The notes: a model not told the origin generated them from the sequence alone. A DNA stretch of 64,000 nucleotides from Streptomyces sp. NBC_01408 (GCF_026340255.1 NZ_JAPEPJ010000003.1:124001-188000), one strand, 5' to 3'; counted from the first letter of the stretch, positions 1 to 8,461 are shown. Numbers and translations: made by a program.

Positions 1-23
1 CTGCACGTCCTTACGGTATCCGC

Positions 24-1682
24 ATGGCAGCCACCACCCACACAGTCACCAATCAGCCCCCGCCGCTCGTGGGCCACGACGTCTACGGCGCGGACCGGGC
101 CCTCAGCGAGGGCGTGGAGCGGCATCTCGCCCAGGCGGAGCCCGAACTCCTCGCCCAGGTAAGGGAGGAACTGACCGGCCTCGGGCTCGCCGCGGGCTCC
201 GCGCAGGCCCAGGAATGGGGTACTCAGGCGAACGAGTGTCCGCCCAAGTTGCGGACGCACGACCGGTACGGCAACCGGATCGACGAGGTGGAGTTCCACC
301 CGGCCTGGCACCGACTGCTCGGGCACGCCGTGACGAACGGGCTGACCGACGCCTGGGGCCGTCCGGCCGGGCATCTGCGCCGGGCCGCGGGGTTCTTCGT
401 GTGGTCGCAGGCCGAGGCGGGGCACGGCTGCCCCGTCTCGATGACGCACGCCGCCGTACCGGCGCTGCGGACCGATCCGGAGCTTGCCGCCGAGTGGGAG
501 CCGCGGCTGACCTCGCACGTGTACGAGGAGGGGCTGCGGCCGGCCGGGCAGAAGGCCGGTGTGCTCTTCGGCATGGGGATGACGGAGAAGCAGGGCGGCA
601 GCGACGTACGGGCGAACACGACGGCCGCGGTGCCGCTGGACGCGTCCGGCGAGTACCTGCTGACCGGGCACAAGTGGTTCTGCTCGGCGCCGATGTCCGA
701 CGGGTTCCTGGTGCTGGCGCAGGCCCCGGGAGGGCTGACCTGCTTCCTGGTGCCGCGGGTGCTGCCGGACGGTACGCGCAACGTCTTCGCGATCCAGCGG
801 CTGAAGGACAAGCTGGGCAACCGGTCCAACGCGTCGAGCGAGGTGGAGTTCGACGGGACCTGGGCGCGGCGGGTGGGCGAGGAGGGCCGCGGGGTGCGGA
901 CCATCATCGAGATGGTCGCCGCGACCCGGGTGGACTGCGTCATCGGATCGGCCGCGCTGATGCGGCAGGCGCTGACGCAGGCCGTCCACCACGCGGATCA
1001 CCGCTCTGCTTTCGGAGCGGTGCTCATAGACCAGCCGCTGATGCGCAACGTGCTCGCCGACCTGGCCCTGGAGTCGGAGGCGGCCACCACCCTGGCCCTG
1101 CGGCTGGCGGCGGCCCAGGACGCGGGCACCGAGCAGGAGAAGGCCTTCCTGCGCCTCGCCGTGCCCGCCGCCAAGTACTGGGTGACCAAGCGCTGTACGC
1201 CGATGGTCGCCGAGGCCCTGGAATGTCTGGGCGGCAACGGCTACGTAGAGGAGTCGGGGATGCCGAGACTGCTGCGCGAATCCCCGCTGAACTCGATCTG
1301 GGAGGGCTCGGGCAATGTGCAGGCGCTGGACGTACTGCGCGCCCTGCAGCGCGAGCCGCAGGCGCTGGGCGCCTTCCTGGAGGAGGTCGGGCAGGCCCGG
1401 GGCGCCGACCACCGGCTGGATTCGGCCATCAAGCACCTGCTGACGGAGCTCGCCGACCTGGAGGGCATCGAGGCCCGGGCCCGCCGTGTGGTGGAGCGCA
1501 TGACGCTGGTGCTCCAGGGGTCGCTGCTGGTGCGGTGGGCCCCGTCCGAGGTGGCGGACGCCTTCTGCGCCTCGCGGCTGGGGGGTGACTGGGGCTCGGC
1601 CTTCGGCACGCTGCCGCACAGTCTGGGCCTGCGCGCGATCGTGGAACGGGCGCGGGTCGCGGGCCCGGACGCCGCCCCCTAG
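24..1682 (+). CDS. Acyl-CoA dehydrogenase, AidB-like
   Basis: This 552-residue flavoprotein belongs to the acyl-CoA dehydrogenase superfamily, which oxidises acyl-CoA thioesters to enoyl-CoA with FAD. Seen: the signature MTEKQGGSDVR near residue 190, the C-terminal motif CLGGNGYVEES near residue 403 and IWEGSGNVQALDVLRAL shortly after. The length (about 550 rather than 380) and the extended C-terminus are those of the AidB branch, so alkylation-stress or branched-chain acyl-CoA roles are both possible and the substrate is not determined. It starts at ATG 24, close to the window edge, so its upstream context is invisible. A strong hairpin follows at 1750-1793, which suggests it ends a transcript. 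Confidence 0.9.
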   Translation: MAATTHTVTNQPPPLVGHDVYGADRALSEGVERHLAQAEPELLAQVREELTGLGLAAGSAQAQEWGTQANECPPKLRTHDRYGNRIDEVEFHPAWHRLLGHAVTNGLTDAWGRPAGHLRRAAGFFVWSQAEAGHGCPVSMTHAAVPALRTDPELAAEWEPRLTSHVYEEGLRPAGQKAGVLFGMGMTEKQGGSDVRANTTAAVPLDASGEYLLTGHKWFCSAPMSDGFLVLAQAPGGLTCFLVPRVLPDGTRNVFAIQRLKDKLGNRSNASSEVEFDGTWARRVGEEGRGVRTIIEMVAATRVDCVIGSAALMRQALTQAVHHADHRSAFGAVLIDQPLMRNVLADLALESEAATTLALRLAAAQDAGTEQEKAFLRLAVPAAKYWVTKRCTPMVAEALECLGGNGYVEESGMPRLLRESPLNSIWEGSGNVQALDVLRALQREPQALGAFLEEVGQARGADHRLDSAIKHLLTELADLEGIEARARRVVERMTLVLQGSLLVRWAPSEVADAFCASRLGGDWGSAFGTLPHSLGLRAIVERARVAGPDAAP

Positions 1683-1749
1683 GCACTGTCCGGGTGTTCC
1701 CTGAGCGGTCCCCAAACCGCTCCGGGCCTGGATCCGGGCCCGTTGACCT

Positions 1750-1793
1750 GGATCAGGGGTGGCGCCGCGCCGACTCGGCACCACCCCTGATCC
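1750..1793. terminator. Inverted repeat, probable terminator
   Basis: GGATCAGGGGTGG at 1750-1762 and CCACCCCTGATCC at 1781-1793 form a perfect 13-bp stem with an 18-nt loop, 67 nt after the dehydrogenase stop. There is no T-tract, as is usual in Streptomyces. The 310-bp gap to the next gene otherwise holds only the dyad at 1873-1890. Confidence 0.55.
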
Positions 1794-1872
1794 GAGAAGC
1801 CCCGAGGAGGAGCTGTCACGCCGCTGGGCGGCGTCCGGACAGTTTCGGTCGGGTGACCGGGACTTGGCGAGA

Positions 1873-1890
1873 GTTGCATACCGTTGCAAC
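1873..1890. promoter_or_regulatory. Dyad GTTGCA-N6-TGCAAC, candidate operator
   Basis: A perfect 6-bp inverted repeat with a 6-bp spacer lies about 100 bp upstream of the GAF-domain regulator. Its position fits an operator, possibly autoregulatory. That role is inferred only from position and symmetry. Confidence 0.35.
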
Positions 1891-1992
1891 CTTTGAGTCG
1901 GCGGCTGCCCGCCGGGGGCGCTGGGGAAGCGGCGCCCCGGGACCCTGCGGGCGGCCGCGGTCGTACGTCCTGTTCCGCACGGGGAGGTTCCA

Positions 1993-3303
1993 GTGGCCGA
2001 CACCGCAGGCAGCATGGTCGATGTGGCGCGCATCTCGGCCATGGACGCGCGGGATGCCGCACGTCTGCTGAAGGGGGTACGGGCGGCCGCGCTGGCCGGG
2101 GACCGGCCGCCGGCCGCGCCGCGTCCGGAGATCGCCGAGTCCTGGCGCCGGATGCTGGCCGGCGGGGTGGACCCGGACCGGGACGCCCGCTCGCGCATGC
2201 TGTCGGCGGCGGAGACCGAGGAGCGGCGGCACGTGTCACCGCTGCGGGAGCTCCTGCCGGTGCTGCGGGAGGGGCTGCTGCCGGCCCTGGACGAGGCCCT
2301 GCACATCATGGTCGTCGCCGACGCGGAGGGCCGGCTGCTGTGGCGGGAGGGCCACCGTTCCATCCTGCGCAAGGCGGACCGGCTCGGCTTCTCGGTGGGC
2401 GCCGACTGGGACGAGGCCGTGGTCGGCACGAACGGGGTGGGCACGGCGCTGGTGACCCGGCGGCCGGTGCAGGTGTTCTCGGCGGAGCACTTCGTCTCCA
2501 GCCACCACGACTGGACCTGCGCGGGGGCGCCCGTACGGGACCCCCGGGACGGGCGGCTGCTGGGCGTGGTCGACGTCAGCGGGCCGCTGGCCACCATGCA
2601 TCCGGCGACGCTGGCCTGGGTGAGCTCGGTGGCCCGGCTCGCGGAGCGGGAGCTGCGGGTCCGGCACCTGGAGTCGCTGGAGCGGCTGCGTGCGGTGGCC
2701 TCCCCGCTGCTGGCCCGGCTGCCGGGCCGGGCCCTGGCGGTGGACCCCCACGGCTGGACGGCGGCGGTGACGGGGCTGGCCCCGACGGACCGCGTGCCGC
2801 TGCCGAAGGCGTTCGGGCCGGGCCGGGTGTGGGTGCCGCAGCTCGGGGACTGCGCGGTGGAGCCGCTGCCCGGCGGCTGGCTGCTGCGGATCGCGGAGGA
2901 CCGCACGGACGCCTCGGTGACCCGGGTCGTCCTGGACCTCAGCCGGGCGGGCTCCTGGTCGGCGACGGTGTACGGGGCCGCCGGGAGCTGGTCGCAGGAG
3001 CTGAGCCCGCGCCACGCGGAGCTGTTGTTCCTGCTCGCGGAGAGCCCGCGGGGGCGCTCGGCGGCGGAGCTCTCGGCGGAGCTGTTCGGCGACCCGACCC
3101 GCACGGTGACGGTCCGCGCGGAGATGTCCCGCGTACGGCGCCACCTGGCGGGCGTCCTGACCCACCGGCCGTACCGCTTCGCGGCGGAGGTCGAGGTGGA
3201 GCTGATCCGCCCGCAGGATCCCGCCGCGCTGCTCCCGCACTCCACGGCTCCGGCGGTGATCAGGGCCCGCCTGGGCCACCGGGGGTCCGGCATGGTTCCC
3301 TGA
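1993..3303 (+). CDS. GAF-domain transcriptional regulator
   Basis: This 436-residue protein resembles the actinobacterial GAF-sensor regulators that are distant relatives of AcoR but lack the sigma-54 ATPase domain. Seen: an N-terminal ESWRRM segment typical of this class, a GAF domain at about residues 90-230 (VVADAEGRLLWREG, VGTNGVGTAL, SHHDWTCAGAPVRDP), and a C-terminal winged-helix-like stretch from about residue 335 (SPRHAELLFLLAESP). The GTG start at 1993 follows GGGGAGG at 1980-1986. The effector is unknown. Family members often control alcohol or aldehyde oxidation genes, but none lies nearby, so the target is open. The acetyltransferase gene begins 5 nt after the stop, so the two are probably co-transcribed. 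Confidence 0.8.
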   Translation: MADTAGSMVDVARISAMDARDAARLLKGVRAAALAGDRPPAAPRPEIAESWRRMLAGGVDPDRDARSRMLSAAETEERRHVSPLRELLPVLREGLLPALDEALHIMVVADAEGRLLWREGHRSILRKADRLGFSVGADWDEAVVGTNGVGTALVTRRPVQVFSAEHFVSSHHDWTCAGAPVRDPRDGRLLGVVDVSGPLATMHPATLAWVSSVARLAERELRVRHLESLERLRAVASPLLARLPGRALAVDPHGWTAAVTGLAPTDRVPLPKAFGPGRVWVPQLGDCAVEPLPGGWLLRIAEDRTDASVTRVVLDLSRAGSWSATVYGAAGSWSQELSPRHAELLFLLAESPRGRSAAELSAELFGDPTRTVTVRAEMSRVRRHLAGVLTHRPYRFAAEVEVELIRPQDPAALLPHSTAPAVIRARLGHRGSGMVP

Positions 3304-3308
3304 CGTGC

Positions 3309-3872
3309 ATGAGCACCATCACCCTCACCACCTGGTCCCTGGAAATGACCTCCGCGTCGGACCTCGTCCCGGCGGCCGTCCCGGGCCCGGAGATCACGAT
3401 CGCCCGCGCCGAGGTCCCGTCCCCGGAGTTCAGCCGCTTCCTCTATGCCTCGGTGGGCGGGGACATCCACTGGACGGACCGGCTGTCGCTGACCCGCGCG
3501 CAGTGGGTGGAGCAGCTGGACCGGCCGGGCGTGGAGACCTGGGTCGCCTACGACCGCGGCACCCCGGCGGGGTACGTGGAGTTCGACCCGCAGGACGACG
3601 GCGTGGTGGAGATCGTCTACTTCGGCCTCCTCCCGGACTTCCGGGGCCGCCGCATCGGCGGGCACCTGCTGTCGGTGGGCATCGCCCGGGCGTGGGACCT
3701 CGCGTCGCGCTGGCCGGACCGGGAGCCGACGCGCCGCGTCTGGCTCCACACGTGCAGCCTGGACGGCCCGACGGCGATGGACAACTACCAGCGCCGCGGC
3801 TTCAAGCTCTTCAAGACGGAGACGGAATCCAAGGTGGAGTCCCCGACCCCCGGCCCCTGGCCCGGCGCGTAG
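3309..3872 (+). CDS. GNAT-family N-acetyltransferase
   Basis: This 187-residue protein has the GNAT acetyl-CoA binding fold. Motif A is visible as YFGLLPDFRGRRIGGHLL (Q/R-x-x-G-x-G/A type), preceded by beta strands (WVAYDRGTPAGYVEFDP) and followed by WLHTCSLDGPTAMDNYQRRGF, the usual motif B with its terminal Tyr/Phe region. The ATG at 3309 is 5 nt downstream of the GAF regulator stop. The acetyl acceptor cannot be told from sequence. The C-terminal KVESPTPGPWPGA tail is low complexity. Confidence 0.85.
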   Translation: MSTITLTTWSLEMTSASDLVPAAVPGPEITIARAEVPSPEFSRFLYASVGGDIHWTDRLSLTRAQWVEQLDRPGVETWVAYDRGTPAGYVEFDPQDDGVVEIVYFGLLPDFRGRRIGGHLLSVGIARAWDLASRWPDREPTRRVWLHTCSLDGPTAMDNYQRRGFKLFKTETESKVESPTPGPWPGA

Positions 3873-3882
3873 CCCCGGGGTA

Positions 3883-3945
3883 CAGCCCCGCCGGCGTTTG
3901 AGGCGCGGGGGTCCGGGGGCCGGCCCCCGGCAACGGCGCCGCACC
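3883..3945. repeat. Streptomyces-type dispersed intergenic repeat
   Basis: The stretch begins CAGCCCCGCCGGCGTTTGAG and carries the perfect palindrome CCGGGGGCC/GGCCCCCGG at 3913-3930. I recognise this pattern as a short repeat scattered between genes in many Streptomyces genomes. It may also act as the terminator for the upstream pair. Confidence 0.5.
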
Positions 3946-4074
3946 CTGCCGCGGAGTGGCCGGAAACCGGTCCGAGGGGTGACTCCGATCACGCCATCCC
4001 ACGATCCGGGACGAGTTCGTCCGCATTATGGACAGTAGTGGACTCCTCCAATCGGCACATGACACGCTTCCGCC

Positions 4075-4158
4075 ATGAATGGAGCTGGAATTGCCTTGGT
4101 GAGTCGGCGGCACGTCGACCTCGGCCGCATGTCCAGCGCCATGTGTCCGGCCTGCTGA
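4075..4158 (+). CDS. Sulfur-operon leader peptide (SRRHVDL type)
   Basis: A 27-codon frame encodes a peptide containing SRRHVDLGRMSSAMCPAC and ends in Pro-Ala-Cys-stop. The SRRHVDL core followed by terminal Cys codons is the hallmark of short putative leader peptides found upstream of cysteine and sulfur genes in actinomycetes. Translation through the two Cys codons (residues 24 and 27) would sense Cys-tRNA supply and control the hairpin at 4204-4238. The start is uncertain: ATG 4075 has no obvious ribosome site, and GTG 4099, which would keep the whole conserved core, is an alternative. It lies 182 nt before the sulfite reductase gene. Confidence 0.7.
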   Translation: MNGAGIALVSRRHVDLGRMSSAMCPAC

Positions 4159-4203
4159 CGGAACCAGCCACAGCCGTAGACACCCTCCGAGCCCCCTGAG
4201 GCC

Positions 4204-4238
4204 AGTACCGCCACGCCCACCGGCACGACGGCGGTACT
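4204..4238 (+). promoter_or_regulatory. Candidate attenuator hairpin
   Basis: AGTACCGCC at 4204-4212 pairs perfectly with GGCGGTACT at 4230-4238 across a 17-nt loop. Flanking CTGAG (4196-4200) and CAG (4239-4241) can extend the stem across a small bulge. It lies between the leader peptide stop and the sulfite reductase start, as an attenuator or anti-attenuator would. No U-tract follows, so it could act through Rho or by occluding translation. The 300 bp before the leader peptide hold no other gene. Confidence 0.5.
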
Positions 4239-4339
4239 CAGCCGCACCCGCCTGCAGCGTCGCAGGTCACCGCAGTACCAGGGGTCACGCCGCCGCTCCC
4301 CCTGCCCTGCCTAGAGCCGTTGAAGAAGGACGTACCGTC

Positions 4340-6046
4340 ATGGCCGCCACCCCCGAAACGCCCGCTGCCGCCCCCGCAGCCGCCGCGCGCCGCAAGAGCG
4401 GCCGTCACCGCGGTGAGGGCCAGTGGGCCGTCGGACACCACACGCCCCTCAACGGCAACGAGCAGTTCAAGAAGGACGACGACGGTCTCAACGTGCGGAC
4501 ACGCATTGAGACGATCTACTCCAAGACGGGTTTCGACTCGATCGACCCCAACGACCTGCGCGGCCGTATGCGCTGGTGGGGCCTCTACACCCAGCGCAAG
4601 CCCGGGATCGACGGCGGCAAGACCGCGATCCTGGAGCCGGAGGAGCTGGACGACAAGTACTTCATGCTGCGCGTGCGCATCGACGGCGGCCGGCTGACCA
4701 CCGAGCAGCTGCGCGTCATAGGCGAGATCTCCCAGGAGTTCGCGCGCGGTACCGCCGACCTCACCGACCGCCAGAACGTGCAGTACCACTGGATCCGGAT
4801 CGAGGACGTCCCGGAGATCTGGCGCCGCCTGGAGGCCGTCGGCCTGTCCACCACCGAGGCCTGCGGTGACACGCCCCGCGTCATCCTCGGCTCGCCGGTC
4901 GCCGGCATCGCCCAGGACGAGATCATCGACGGCACGCCCGCCATCGACGAGATCTACCGCCGCATCGTGGGCAACCCGGACTTCTCCAACCTGCCGCGCA
5001 AGTTCAAGTCCGCGGTCTCCGGCTCGCCGCTGCTCGACGTGGCGCACGAGATCAACGACATCGCCTTCGTCGGCGTGACCCACCCCGAGCACGGCCCCGG
5101 CTTCGACGTCTGGGTCGGCGGCGGCCTCTCCACCAACCCCAAGCTGGGTGTGCGCCTGGGCACCTGGGTCTCGCTGGACGAGGTCCCGGACGTCTACGAG
5201 GGCGTCATCTCGATCTTCCGCGACTACGGCTACCGCCGCCTGCGCACCCGCGCCCGGCTGAAGTTCCTCGTCGCCGACTGGGGCCCGGCCAAGTTCCGCC
5301 AGGTCCTCGAGGACGAGTACCTGAAGCGCAAGCTCACCGACGGCCCCGCGCCCGAGCAGCCCTCCGGCCAGTGGCGCGACCACGTGGGCGTCCACCAGCA
5401 GCAGGACGGCCGCTTCTACGTCGGCTTCGCGCCGCGCGTCGGCCGCGTCGACGGCGCCACCCTGACCAAGATCGCGGATGTGGCCGAGCAGCACGGCTCC
5501 GGCCGGCTGCGCACCACCGCCGAGCAGAAGATGATCGTGCTCGACATCGAGGCCGACCAGGTCGACTCGGTCGTCGCGGCCCTGGAGGCGCTGGACCTGC
5601 GGGTCAAGCCGTCCCCGTTCCGCCGCGGCACGATGGCCTGCACCGGCATCGAGTTCTGCAAGCTGGCCATCGTCGAGACCAAGGCGCGCGGCGCCTCGCT
5701 GATCGACGAGCTGGAGCGCCGCCTGCCGGACTTCGCCGAGCCGCTGACCATCAACATCAACGGCTGCCCGAACGCCTGCGCCCGCATCCAGGTGGCGGAC
5801 ATCGGTCTCAAGGGCCAGCTGGTCCTGGACGACGACGGCAACCAGGTGGAGGGCTACCAGGTCCACCTGGGCGGCGCCCTCGGCCTGGAGGCCGGCTTCG
5901 GCCGCAAGGTCCGCGGCCTCAAGGTCACCTCGGATGGTCTGCCCGACTACGTCGAGCGGGTCGTCAAGCAGTACGAGGAGCAGCGCGAGGACGGCGAGCG
6001 GTTCGCGGCGTGGGTCGCCCGCGCGGACGAGAAGAGCCTCTCGTGA
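4340..6046 (+). CDS. sirA: Ferredoxin-type sulfite reductase
   Basis: This 568-residue hemoprotein performs the six-electron reduction of sulfite to sulfide with ferredoxin. Seen: two sirohaem/4Fe-4S half-domains, and the cluster cysteines in the order Cys434-x5-Cys440 (CTGIEFCK) and Cys476-x3-Cys480 (NGCPNACAR). The family also includes nitrite reductases, but the surrounding cys genes and the chelatase at the operon end favour sulfite. ATG 4340 follows GAAGGA with a 9-nt gap. It is the first main gene of an operon that runs to 13662 and probably lies under leader-peptide control. Its stop overlaps the next start by 4 nt. Confidence 0.92.
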   Translation: MAATPETPAAAPAAAARRKSGRHRGEGQWAVGHHTPLNGNEQFKKDDDGLNVRTRIETIYSKTGFDSIDPNDLRGRMRWWGLYTQRKPGIDGGKTAILEPEELDDKYFMLRVRIDGGRLTTEQLRVIGEISQEFARGTADLTDRQNVQYHWIRIEDVPEIWRRLEAVGLSTTEACGDTPRVILGSPVAGIAQDEIIDGTPAIDEIYRRIVGNPDFSNLPRKFKSAVSGSPLLDVAHEINDIAFVGVTHPEHGPGFDVWVGGGLSTNPKLGVRLGTWVSLDEVPDVYEGVISIFRDYGYRRLRTRARLKFLVADWGPAKFRQVLEDEYLKRKLTDGPAPEQPSGQWRDHVGVHQQQDGRFYVGFAPRVGRVDGATLTKIADVAEQHGSGRLRTTAEQKMIVLDIEADQVDSVVAALEALDLRVKPSPFRRGTMACTGIEFCKLAIVETKARGASLIDELERRLPDFAEPLTININGCPNACARIQVADIGLKGQLVLDDDGNQVEGYQVHLGGALGLEAGFGRKVRGLKVTSDGLPDYVERVVKQYEEQREDGERFAAWVARADEKSLS

Positions 6047-6222
6047 GCGAGCGCGCCGCACCGTTCTACTGCCCGTACTGCGGCGACGAGGACCTGTTTC
6101 CGAACGAGACCGGTCACGGCGCCTGGGAATGCCGGGCGTGCAACCGGGCCTTCCAGCTGAAGTACCTCGGGCTGCTGTCCCGGGGTGTTCAGTCCGACGC
6201 AGCTGGAGGGGACGAGATATGA
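6043..6222 (+). CDS. Small zinc-ribbon protein of the sulfur operon
   Basis: This 59-residue protein starts at GTG 6043, overlapping the sulfite reductase stop by 4 nt, and its own stop overlaps cysH by 4 nt, so it is translationally coupled on both sides. Seen: two CxxC pairs, CPYCGDEDLF and ECRACNRAF, which would bind one zinc ion, joined by a short linker. I know of similar small genes at this position in other Streptomyces sulfur clusters but no assigned function. Its placement suggests a role in assembly of, or electron transfer to, the reductases. That is inference. Confidence 0.8.
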   Translation: MSERAAPFYCPYCGDEDLFPNETGHGAWECRACNRAFQLKYLGLLSRGVQSDAAGGDEI

Positions 6223-6926
6223 CGACGGTTCAGGAAACCGGGACGAGGAACCTGAAGGAACTGGCCGAGCAGGCGGGCCGGGACCTGGAGGACGCCTCCC
6301 CGCTGGACATCCTTCGCTGGGCGGCCGACACCTTCGGCGGGAAGTTCGCCGTGACCTCCTCCATGGAGGACGCGGTCGTCGCCCACCTGGCCTCCCGGGT
6401 CCGCCCCGGCGTGGACGTGGTCTTCCTCGACACGGGCTACCACTTCGAGGAGACCATCGGCACCCGTGACGCGGTCGAGGCCGTGATGGACGTCAACGTC
6501 ATCACGCTCACCCCGCGCCAGAGCGTCGCCGAGCAGGACGCCGAGTACGGGCCGAAGCTGCACGACCGGGACCCCGACCTGTGCTGCGCGCTGCGCAAGG
6601 TCAAGCCGCTGGAAGAGGGCCTGACCGCGTACGAGGCGTGGGCGACGGGCCTGCGCCGCGACGAGTCCCCGACCCGGGCGAACACCCCGGTCGTCGGCTG
6701 GGACGAGAAGCGGCAGAAGGTCAAGGTCTCGCCGATCGCCCGCTGGACCCAGGACGACGTGGACGCCTACGTCGCCGAGCACGGCGTACTCACCAACCCC
6801 CTGCTGATGGACGGTTACGCCTCCGTCGGCTGCGCCCCCTGCACCCGCCGGGTCGCGGAGGGCGAGGACGCCCGGGCCGGCCGCTGGGCCGGACGGGGCA
6901 AGACCGAGTGCGGACTGCACGGCTGA
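6219..6926 (+). CDS. cysH: Adenylyl-sulfate (APS/PAPS) reductase
   Basis: This 235-residue enzyme reduces activated sulfate to sulfite using thioredoxin. Seen: the PP-loop-like TSSMEDAVV, the Cys-Cys pair in DLCCALRK (about residues 121-122), a second pair GCAPCTR (about 205-208) and the catalytic ECGLHG at the extreme C-terminus. The CC...CxxC set marks the 4Fe-4S-binding type, which usually prefers APS, although cysC in the same operon can also make PAPS. ATG 6219 is preceded by GGAGGGG. The stop overlaps the cysC start in TGATG. Confidence 0.93.
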   Translation: MTTVQETGTRNLKELAEQAGRDLEDASPLDILRWAADTFGGKFAVTSSMEDAVVAHLASRVRPGVDVVFLDTGYHFEETIGTRDAVEAVMDVNVITLTPRQSVAEQDAEYGPKLHDRDPDLCCALRKVKPLEEGLTAYEAWATGLRRDESPTRANTPVVGWDEKRQKVKVSPIARWTQDDVDAYVAEHGVLTNPLLMDGYASVGCAPCTRRVAEGEDARAGRWAGRGKTECGLHG

Positions 6927-7525
6927 TGACGGACACCACGAACACCACGGCACCGACGGAACCGACGGAGAAGAAGCAGATGAGCGTGAGCGACCAGGGC
7001 GCCACCGTGTGGCTGACCGGGCTGCCGAGCGCGGGCAAGACCACCATCGCCTACGCGCTGGCCGAGCGGCTGCGCACCGAGGGCCACCGGGTGGAGGTCC
7101 TCGACGGCGACGAGATCCGCGAGTTCCTCTCCGCGGGCCTGGGCTTCTCCCGCGAGGACCGGCACACCAACGTCCAGCGGATCGGCTTCGTCGCCGAGCT
7201 CCTCGCGAGCAACGGCGTCAAGGCACTGGTACCGGTGATCGCGCCGTTCGCGGACAGCCGTGAGGCCGTCCGCAAGCGGCACGCCGCCGAGGACACCTCG
7301 TACCTGGAGGTCCACGTGGCCACCCCGGTGGAGGTCTGCTCGGAGCGTGACGTGAAGGGCCTGTACGCCAAGCAGGCGGCGGGCGAGATCTCCGGTCTGA
7401 CCGGGGTCGACGACCCGTACGAGGCGCCGGAGTCCCCGGACCTCCGTATCGAGTCGCACACGCAGTCCGTGCAGGAGTCGGCTTCGGCCCTGCACGCGCT
7501 GCTCACCGAGAGGGGTCTGGCATGA
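6926..7525 (+). CDS. cysC: Adenylyl-sulfate kinase
   Basis: This 199-residue enzyme phosphorylates APS to PAPS with ATP. Seen: the P-loop GLPSAGKTT at about residues 32-40, the DGDEIREFLSAGLGFSREDR substrate segment and the VHVATPVEVCSERDVKGLY lid region, all standard for CysC. The start at ATG 6926 overlaps the cysH stop by 1 nt. A downstream ATG at 6980 is possible but has no better ribosome site. The first 25 residues are low-complexity Thr/Pro. The stop overlaps cysD by 4 nt. Confidence 0.93.
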   Translation: MTDTTNTTAPTEPTEKKQMSVSDQGATVWLTGLPSAGKTTIAYALAERLRTEGHRVEVLDGDEIREFLSAGLGFSREDRHTNVQRIGFVAELLASNGVKALVPVIAPFADSREAVRKRHAAEDTSYLEVHVATPVEVCSERDVKGLYAKQAAGEISGLTGVDDPYEAPESPDLRIESHTQSVQESASALHALLTERGLA

Positions 7526-8460
7526 CGGCCACCGTCGCACACGTCCACGACGAGACCGACGCACCTTACGCGCTGTCGCACCTCGACGCCCTCGAGTCGG
7601 AGGCCGTGCACATCTTCCGCGAGGTGGCGGGCGAGTTCGAGAAGCCGGTGATCCTGTTCTCCGGCGGCAAGGACTCCATCGTCATGCTGCACCTGGCGCT
7701 GAAGGCGTTCGCGCCGGCGCCGGTGCCCTTCACGCTGCTGCACGTCGACACGGGTCACAACTTCCCCGAGGTGCTGGAGTACCGCGACCGCACGGTCGAG
7801 AAGCACGGTCTGCGCCTGCACGTGGCGTCCGTCCAGGAGTACATCGACGCGGGCAAGCTGCGCGAGCGTCCGGACGGCACCCGCAACCCGCTGCAGACCG
7901 TCCCGCTGACCGAGGCGATCCAGAGCCTCAAGTTCGACGCCGTCTTCGGCGGCGGCCGCCGCGACGAGGAGAAGGCCCGCGCCAAGGAGCGCGTCTTCAG
8001 CCTCCGCGACGAGTTCTCCCAGTGGGACCCGCGCCGTCAGCGCCCCGAGCTGTGGCAGCTCTACAACGGCCGCCACGCGCCCGGCGAGCACGTGCGCGTC
8101 TTCCCGCTCTCCAACTGGACCGAGCTGGACGTGTGGCAGTACATCGCCCGCGAGGGCATCGAGCTGCCGGAGATCTACTTCGCCCACGAGCGCGAGGTCT
8201 TCCAGCGCAACGGCATGTGGCTGACGGCCGGCGAGTGGGGCGGCGCGAAGGAGGGCGAGACGCCCGAGACGCGTCTCATCCGCTACCGCACCGTCGGTGA
8301 CATGTCCTGCACCGGCGCCGTCGACTCCGACGCCGCCACGCTGGACGCCGTGATCGCCGAGATCGCCGTCTCCCGGCTCACCGAGCGGGGCGCGACCCGC
8401 GCCGACGACAAGATGTCCGAGGCCGCGATGGAAGACCGCAAGCGCGAAGGGTACTTCTAA
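7522..8460 (+). CDS. cysD: Sulfate adenylyltransferase subunit 2
   Basis: This 312-residue subunit of ATP sulfurylase adenylates sulfate to APS. Seen: the PP-motif SGGKDS at about residues 47-52, GGGRRDEEKARAKERVFS in the substrate-binding region and the C-terminal KMSEAAMEDRKREGYF typical of CysD. It works as a heterodimer with CysN, whose gene follows one base later. ATG 7522 overlaps the cysC stop. Confidence 0.95.
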   Translation: MTATVAHVHDETDAPYALSHLDALESEAVHIFREVAGEFEKPVILFSGGKDSIVMLHLALKAFAPAPVPFTLLHVDTGHNFPEVLEYRDRTVEKHGLRLHVASVQEYIDAGKLRERPDGTRNPLQTVPLTEAIQSLKFDAVFGGGRRDEEKARAKERVFSLRDEFSQWDPRRQRPELWQLYNGRHAPGEHVRVFPLSNWTELDVWQYIAREGIELPEIYFAHEREVFQRNGMWLTAGEWGGAKEGETPETRLIRYRTVGDMSCTGAVDSDAATLDAVIAEIAVSRLTERGATRADDKMSEAAMEDRKREGYF

Positions 8461-8461
8461 G

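Noticed and set aside
1884..3872. 662-codon plus frame over the GAF regulator and acetyltransferase
   Set aside because: Only the last 188 codons, from 3309, are real. The rest is an out-of-frame reading of the regulator.
4238..6061. Long 607-codon open frame antisense to sulfite reductase
   Set aside because: It is a by-product of high third-position GC. The composition is Val/Asp/Leu/Gly-rich with no motifs, and the plus strand has clear catalytic residues.
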